Shown: positions 57,116 through 64,000 of the stretch, piece after piece | Layout of the letters: the number at the start of each line of letters is the position of its first letter | How positions within the stretch are numbered: position 1 is the stretch's first letter | Assembly (NCBI GenBank): GCA_029531795.1 | Contig: JAPEIS010000002.1 | Span: 992,001 to 1,056,000 of the forward strand | Length of the DNA stretch: 64,000 nucleotides | Direction of reading: 5' to 3' | Origin: Sclerotinia nivalis | Lineage: Eukaryota; Ascomycota; Leotiomycetes; Helotiales; Sclerotiniaceae | Notes under the pieces: generated by a model | The model's database searches: none | Told to the model about the DNA's origin: nothing | Seen by the model: only the letters and a program-made list of their open reading frames with translations | Position numbers and translations under genes: made by a program

Positions 57116-57477
57116 GATCATCTCCTTGACCTTCTTCTCCTTCTCGTAGTACAACAATAGATCAAATCTATATATACCTTTTCCTTTACTGTGATAGTTT
57201 GTACTACCCTTTCAAAGGCTTTGTTACTTTACGAAGTGATCTGGCTTTGCCAAATCATCTGTAGGCTTCTGTGTCTATTTTCGATTGCTTTCGTGCTGTT
57301 GTAATTCGTTTGCTTTTGTGTGGTTGTGTTTCTTATTTGCTTTTGTGTAGTTTTTGATTCTTGATTGCTTTTGTACGATTGTATTTATTTGTAAGCTTTT
57401 GTATCTGTTTTTGATTGCTTTTGTGCAATCGCAAATTCTCTATCGATTATTTTATACAATTGTAATTCTTTTTACAA

Positions 57478-58500
57478 TGGCTTTTGGTTCTATATTTGTT
57501 GGTAATGCGACTTCTATTTTTATCGAAGGAATTCGTATCGAAATCCAATGAGTCTTTGGTTAATGGTCTATTATTATACAAATCCTAACAGAATTGGATG
57601 TTTTAGTGATATCAAATTTCGTTGTTGATTCTAATGAACAAATTGTTTATTTGAATTATATTTTCTTTATTATTGAAGATCGTTTTATTATTCAAATTAT
57701 TTATATTGTTATTCAAACAAATAAGATCGAGGAATTCAAAGCGGAAAATGTCGAGCTTCTTTGTATTTTAGTTGGTAAGCAAGTTCAGTTGGATATTGGT
57801 AATGTTGCTATTAGTTAGAAACCGATCACTTTTTGTCAAATTCAAAAGGATCTGTTTGTTTTTAAAGGCGAAAGATTTAATATTCTTGTTTGACAAGAGG
57901 ATTATCAGTTTTGGAAGTTGAGTTTGCAATTTTGTTGGATGGTCGATTTACAATTTTTTGTTTTCGAATAAAAGAAGATTAGTTATGCTATTAGTCTTTT
58001 CGATGGTTAAGTGTGATAAGAGTGTATTATGGATATCATTAGATTCGTTGACGATTTTATTTGCTTCGATTTTGCTGTTTCGTTTTTGACCAAATTGGAT
58101 AAATTATATATCTCTGTGGATATCGAAAGGGAAGCTTTGTTCAAATTCGATAAGCTTTTTATGGGTTTAAAAGAATTCTTTTCGGTTTTCTTTTTTATAT
58201 TGTTTTATTTTATTAATTCTTGTTATAAATCTGATTGCGAGATTGTTAATGCGATGAAGCAAAAGATTATAGCCCTTTTTTGAATTTTGGTTATTGGTGA
58301 TTCGAATCTTTGTGTAATTGACGATATTGATGGTTGGTAAAAGAAATTCTTTATTTGGAGTCAGAATCTTTGTGATATTGAGTATTATAATAAAAATTCT
58401 GGTAAAGTATTTGTTGTTGATAGTGATCCTATGGATTTCGATATAATAAAACAAAAAGGATAATAGAAAAAGAATTCGCAAAATAAAAAAAAGAAGTTTA
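57478..58500 (+). pseudogene. gag of gypsy element 2
   Basis: Several open pieces (57478-57551, 57594-57818, 58029-58283) read a capsid-like protein. A damaged nucleocapsid knuckle (FCNYCNRIDYL) is near 58,512. Frames differ between pieces, so there are indels as well as stops. Confidence 0.65.
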
Positions 58501-58939
58501 ATTCTATAGTTTTTTGCAATTATTGTAATAGAATCGATTATCTTTAGATTGATTATTATACTATTTATAATATCAATAGTAATCTTTTTTCTGGTAAATA
58601 AGTTTTTGTTAATATTTTTTCCAATTGTAATATTGTTGTTTCAACTAATTTGGCTTTTGATCAATATACTGTTGTTTTGGTTTTTCGAGGTGTCAATAAG
58701 TTTAATAATAATCGCAATGGATTTCGAGGAGAATATACTAGTAATTGGGTACAAAGCTAACAGTATCTGAATCAAATACAATGGCAAAGCTATATCGAGC
58801 CAAAGGAGATTGTTTTTATACCCAGTTCAGTCAAGGAAAGCCCCGAACAGAGAAAAGATTAATCTTTACAAAAAATCGTTTGTGGAGGAATATTAAAGAC
58901 AAGAAAGTAAATCGAGGAATGGATAAAGATAAGCTATTG

Positions 58940-61900
58940 TAGTTTAACTTTATGAATAACAAATCTTTATTTGTTAAAATTATTATATTCCTTGTATATG
59001 AAAATCTCTTTATTGTTATAAATCTTATTGATAGTGGATGCTTTGAAGAAGCTTTTGTTGATTGTTCTTTTGTTTTCAAATATAATATTGAAATATAACT
59101 TTTACTTTATTCTTGCGAATTCCGATTTGCCGATGGAAAGGTTGCTAACAGAATTATAGAATATTTATAATGGAAATCGTTATAAAGGATCATTATGAAT
59201 ATTGGTTCTTTTATATTACCCAATTTTCATTAGAGATTTTGTTAATCTTTGGTTTATTATAATTACAATATTACAATCCTACTATCAATTGGATGGAGAT
59301 AAGTTTAACATTCTCTTTAAACTACTGTACTTTTAATTGCTTAATATATTATAATTCAGAATCAATTATTATATTAACGATTCTATTTCCAATCAAAAAA
59401 CAAAAGGATTTAGCAAAAGTTACTTTATAATAGATTGTTGATACTATCGAATTTTTAAATAAATTCCTTATTGATCTTGATATAAAAGTTAAATATATAG
59501 TTTATAAATATTGTTTTCTATATATCGAGGATTGTCCAAAGGATGATATCGATTGTTTATCTATTCAAATATTTTCTATTTTTAAAAAAACTTTTTATAA
59601 AAAACCTTTTATTGAAGAGATATCAAATGAAGGTTATATATTACAATTTGATAATTCTTTTATTGATCTCGAATTTCAATAGGGTCTGATGTTTGGTATA
59701 AATCATTATCGAATAAAACACTACGGAGAATTAAATAATCAAGTATAGATGATTCCTAATTGTTTGTATCCAAAATCGATCTTAAAGATTGTAGGTTGAT
59801 GTTGGTTTATTTACAATCCAAAAAATCGTTTGCCTTTGCTTTTTGTTGAAGAACTCCTTATACTTATTTATAAAGATACAAATCCAAATATAAATGATAT
59901 TCGTTGATTACAAGTTTTTAGTTTTGTTTTGTTTTATTAACAAGATAATATTCAGGCTATCCGATTGATATAGAATGAATTAGATGTTGTATAGAAAACT
60001 GTTGAGTAAGATTATTTGCGATAGGCTATATTGTCCTTGATATTCACAGAAAAGGATTTTCGATCGATTTTACAAGGGCAAAACAATATAACAGAGATGC
60101 TCTTTAGAATCCCATTGCAATTTTATGATTTTATATATAATTGTTACAAACCGTTCCATTTGCGAAAGATCTCTGAGGTTGATATTGATAAATTTTTAAC
60201 CGGCAAACCTTCCCTTAATGATGATCAAATACGATAAAGGTTTTCTATATAGTTATAAAACAAATTTCCTGCCTTCCTTTTATATTATACAGATAAATTG
60301 TTGCCTTATCAAATCTGGGATCACAAAATTGAGTTGATATCCGATAAAGAACCATTTTATTTCAAAAATTGCTCTTTATTGCTAATAGAATTGATAATGA
60401 TACACAAATGGCTTGATGATAATCTCTTCAAAGGGTTCATTCGGGAATCGAGATCGCAATGCGCTTTTCCTTTGCTATTGGTTGCCAAGCCAGGAGGGAA
60501 GGTCCGCATTTGTCAAGATTATCGAGGATTAAATAATGTTACTATAAAGAATCGTTATCTATTATTCATCGTTTGCGAAACACTAAATGTTTTTTGTAAT
60601 GCAAAAATTTACACTAAACTTGATATCATTGCAGTATTTAATAAATTATGAATTGTTGAAAAAAATAAATGGAAAACTACATTCATTATTCGTTTTGATC
60701 TTTTTGAATCTCTAATTATACTTTTCGATCTCTATAATGTGTTTGTATCGTTTCAATATTATATCAATCATATGTTTTTCGATGAATTAGATAAGTATTA
60801 TATTGTATATCTCGATGATATCCTAATCTATTCCGATAATCCTGTAAAGTATAAAGAGTATATCCATCAAATAGTTCAAAAATTAATAAATACTGGATTA
60901 CAAATTGATATTAACAAATACAAATTCGAAACCACGAAGACAAAGTATTTGAGTTTTATTATTACAATTGAAGATATCGAAATGGATCAAGAAAAGATTA
61001 TAGCTATTACATCTTAAGAATTGTTTTTATATATAAAAGATTTACAACGATTTCTCGATTTCATCAATTTCTATCGATATTTTATAAAAGATTTTTCAAA
61101 GATTTGTTATTCTTTCAACGATCTTTTACAGAAGAATATTACATAGGATTGAACTGCAAATCATACAAAGGCTTTTGATACTTTAAAAAGAGCTTTCATA
61201 ATAACACCGGTTTTGATATACTTTGATTATAAACGGAAAACTGTTTTGGAAACCGATACTTCCGATTAAGCTTCAGGAGGAGTTCTTTTGCAATACAATA
61301 ATGATAACGTTTTGTATCCAATCGTTTATTTTTCATCTAAGTATACAACAACAAAATACAATTATAAAATCTACGATAAAGAACTACTCGCTATTATCAA
61401 GACAATAAAAGAATAACGCCCAAAATTTCAAAACTCATAAAAGGAATTCGAGATTCTTATTGATTACAAAAATCTCGAATATTTTATAACTACAAAAGCT
61501 TTCAATCAATAACAAATATAATAATCTGAATTTTTATTTCAATATAATTTCTATATAATCTATCGATTAGGAAACAAAGTTATTCGACCAAACACATTAA
61601 ATAGAAAACATAAAGATCGATTGTATCGCTCTAATCCAAACAATGAACATCTAAAAAATCGAGAACATATTATTCTCCTTTAGAACCGTTTTGATAACGA
61701 CCTTTATAAAGATTTGATTGGATATATTAATTTGGCATTAATGAAAACAATAGTATTATTCTACAATCAATTAATTGATGTTTTAATCGATACAGTATAT
61801 ACTAGATCCGATATCGTAAATCAACTTATCTTTACTCTTAACAACCCATCGATAATTAAATGACCAAAAGAGTATTATAAAACCCTTCGGATCGTTATAC

Positions 61901-63324
61901 AAGATTGTTCGATCCAAAATAATAGAATTTACTATCGAAATAAGATTTGGATTCCATTAGACAATAAGCTCAAACTCCAAATTATCTATCGAACTCATTC
62001 TTCTGATCCTACCGGCCATCCTGATCGAACTAAAACGATCGATCTTGTTTCTCATATATATTAATAGTCTAATATACATTTGAAGATCACATTCTACATG
62101 AAAACCTGCGAATTTTGTATTCGTATCAAATCGTCCAAATCGGCGTCTCCCGGATTTTTGAAATCATTACCTATCTTTTTTCGTATATAGTCTGATATCT
62201 CAATCGATTATATTACACTGTTTCTGGATTGCATTTGTTATAATTCTACCTATAAATATATCTTAATGGTAATTTGCAGGTTAACCAAAATGAAACATTT
62301 CATTGGTATATATATATTAACGATAGAGAAGTTAATTGATGCTTTTATTAGTTGTGTTTATATGTTTTATAGATTTCCGGATAATATCATTTCCGATTGG
62401 GGAATGTAGTTCGTATTAGAATTCTAATTATAACTTTTGGAGTGGTTGGGAGTTATCTTAAAATATTCTTCAACTTTTCATCCTCAAACAGATGGTCAGA
62501 CTAAGCATATTAATTCGGTTTTGGAGTAATATTTATAAGCTTTTGTTAATTATCATTAAAACGATTGGTTGGATTAGTTATCTTTAATCGAATTTGTATT
62601 CAATAATTTGATCTTTGAAACAACTGGTTGTTTGCCTTTTTTCGTTAATTACGGCTTTAATCTATATCTAGGCATTGAGTTTAGTAAACTTTGTTTATTG
62701 GATATGATTCTAGTATAAAAACGGAAATTCTTTAAAGGTAATAGAATTGTAGATTGTATGGAATGTATCTTGGAGTAACTTCGTACTTTTGTATAGTAAG
62801 TAGTTATTATTTATAAGAATTATGTTAACTGTTATTGTTTTAATTCATTTCGTTATACGGCTGGTTAGAAAGTCTTTGTCAATACCAAGAATATAAAGAC
62901 TTCACACAAAACAAAAAAGCTAGATGATAAATAAATCGGCTTTTACAAGATTATCAAAGTTTATCCTTATACTTGTCTTATTCAATTATTTGAAAACATT
63001 AAAATCTTTTCTGTTTTCTATTATTCTCTTTTACTTCTAACTCATATTAATCTTTATTTCCCGGTTCAAATAACGATTAATGAGTCAGAATCCCTAACTA
63101 TATGGGACAGAATTTTGGAGTGGGATGACAATGAGGATGAGTCTGTTTAGAAATGGATATTTGAAGGAGTTCTAGATAATTACGATGAGGATGGCCATCA
63201 TTATTTGGTCAAATGGAGATACTATGCGCCAACTTGGCAATCAGTTAATGATTTAAAGGGTAATGAGAAGGTTTTTATCGGATATCATTGTTTTCATTTA
63301 GAAAAGCCAAAACCACCAGCTTGA
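58940..63324 (+). pseudogene. pol of gypsy element 2 with C-terminal chromodomain
   Basis: Protease at about 59,015 (LIDSGCFEEAFVD keeps DSG). RT from about 60,298: GFIRESRSQCAFPLLLVAKP, VRICQDYRGLNNVTIKNRY, and an intact catalytic [11 protein letters not shown] (about 60,808). The RT/RNase H link is LDFINFYRYFIKDFSK. Integrase DDE remnants are FPDNIISDWGM and STFHPQTDGQTKHINS. The chromodomain at about 63,150-63,300 is still clear: WIFEGVLDNYDEDGHHYLVK then YYAPTWQSVNDL. Chromodomain integrases of this group are known to direct insertion to heterochromatin. Confidence 0.82.
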
Positions 63325-63619
63325 ATCCTAAAGCACCCCGACACTACTATATTGCAACCGGAATTACAGAATTTGCAATCGGAGTCATATAGCATAATTG
63401 TTATACCTACTTTACGAAGATTCATTTGTATCAAGATTGTTCGTTTCGTTTAAAGGTATATTATATATTATAACAATAAGGGATATAATATTATTAAAGA
63501 ATATCATATATTTTTTGTTCAAGGACCTAATTAAAGAAAGAGATCTGTATTTTTTCTTTATTTTTCTTTATTTTTTAATACCCATTTAAAATCAAATGGG
63601 TTTCTTGAAGAAGGGGTAC

Positions 63620-63701
63620 TGTTACAGGTTCATCTCCCTTCACCTGCACATGATCATATATGCCTTAAGCATATATACATACACTCACTTCTATATAGTC
63701 A
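63620..63701 (+). repeat. 3' LTR of gypsy element 2, truncated by a LINE insertion
   Basis: The first 82 bp match the 5' LTR; differences are mainly G to A and C to T. Homology ends at TATATAGTCA. Confidence 0.88.
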
Positions 63702-63705
63702 CAGT

Positions 63706-64000
63706 CACAACATTTTCGAAGAATTGAATTTTTCGAAAAACGCGTTTATTATCGTGTTTTATTGATCAATCGATCGTTCTTATTATCTATAGGATTTAAA
63801 AACGAAACTTTTCAGCCCCGGTAGGTGTTGTACGGATATGTTTCCGTTATTATACCTCCCGCCCCCCCGATCCCCTCCCTTTCCTAGTCTCTAGTCAATA
63901 CAATCAATACTGTTACTAATAAAGCAAACGAAGATCAATAAATCTTTAATCTCATTGCTTTATTGTAAAACGAATACCTGAATACCGAAGCAGTTCGAAT
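63706..64000 (+). mobile_element. LINE-A-family copy (LINE-C), 5' end, continues off the window
   Basis: From CACAACATTTTCGAAG onward the sequence is collinear with 48,664 onward (5' UTR of LINE-A, through GCCCCGGYAGG and GAAGCAGTTCG), with frequent transitions. It is a second full 5' end, so not a 5'-truncated copy. The rest lies outside the window. Confidence 0.9.

Larger units (their letters stand above)
57034..63705 (+). mobile_element. Gypsy element 2 (chromodomain Ty3/gypsy), inactive
   Basis: Its LTR start TGTTACGGGTTCATCTCC (57034) recurs at 63620 (TGTTACAGGTTCATCTCC), right after a purine tract (AAGAAGGGGTAC). Between them are gag (from about 57,478), protease, RT, RNase H, integrase and a chromodomain. 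It inserted into LINE-B. The 3' LTR is interrupted after 82 bp by a LINE-A-family 5' end, so its full length, and its target duplication, cannot be read. Heavily AT-rich with dozens of stops. Confidence 0.9.

Noticed and set aside
40200..64000. CRISPR-like or satellite array in the AT-rich block
   Set aside because: The recurrent 213-bp units are LTRs with target duplications, and spacing is irregular; nothing resembles a CRISPR array, and the sequence is nuclear fungal DNA.
39600..64000. Mitochondrial DNA insertion as the cause of high AT content
   Set aside because: The block is explained by gypsy and LINE coding remnants with stops, not by mitochondrial genes or introns.

Overview
This window is nuclear DNA of a filamentous ascomycete (Pezizomycotina). 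The evidence is short spliceosomal introns of about 50-150 nt with GTRWGT donors, a Nudix decapping enzyme with a long Gln/Pro tail, a fungal G-protein beta subunit, a secreted LysM protein, and a repeat block that looks damaged by repeat-induced point mutation (RIP). A member of the Leotiomycetes such as the Sclerotiniaceae is my impression, not a demonstrated fact.

The left part (1 to about 33.8 kb) is a gene-bearing housekeeping segment. In order it holds: a partial unknown gene (-), a DUF1308 protein (-), a DNAJC17/Cwf23-type J-protein (+), mitochondrial IBA57 (-), DCP2 (-), a DUF4112 protein (+), the ribonucleotide reductase small subunit (+), SRP9 (-), a decayed fungal gene (+), an 890-aa single-pass membrane protein of unknown role (-), tRNA-Cys(GCA) with an intron (-), an ADAL-type N6-methyl-AMP/adenosine deaminase (-) and the heterotrimeric G-protein beta subunit (+). 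There is no operon logic. Pairs are divergent or convergent and separated by 0.3-3.5 kb, with the longest, microsatellite-rich spacers around the G-beta gene.

The middle part (33.8-39.6 kb) is an accessory island. A truncated pogo/Fot-type transposase and an antisense, 5'-truncated Tad-like LINE fragment are fused together. Next to them is an intact six-exon secreted protein with several LysM modules, read leftward. Diverging from it is the first exon of a CBM18 chitin-binding secreted protein whose remainder is missing. This arrangement resembles the LysM/subgroup-C chitinase pairs known in fungi.

The right part (39.6-64 kb) is an AT-rich nest of retrotransposons, riddled with stop codons but with reading frames largely kept. 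Target-site duplications let the nesting be read directly. LINE-B (40.8-42.69 and 54.78-57.03 kb) is split by a 365-bp solo LTR (duplication AATGG). That LTR is itself split into three pieces by gypsy element 1 (42,972-48,594, duplication CAATG) and by LINE-A (48,659-54,743, duplication TATGATCGGTAA). LINE-A carries a solo LTR of the gypsy-1 family (50,503-50,715, duplication CGATA). A second chromodomain gypsy element starts at 57,034, and its 3' LTR is cut by the 5' end of another LINE-A-family copy that runs off the right edge.

The observations most worth a second look are two tandem, mutually exclusive terminal exons in the G-beta gene, the LysM/CBM18 divergent pair with one partner destroyed, the datable transposon nest, and a recently broken gene at 15.7-17.3 kb.
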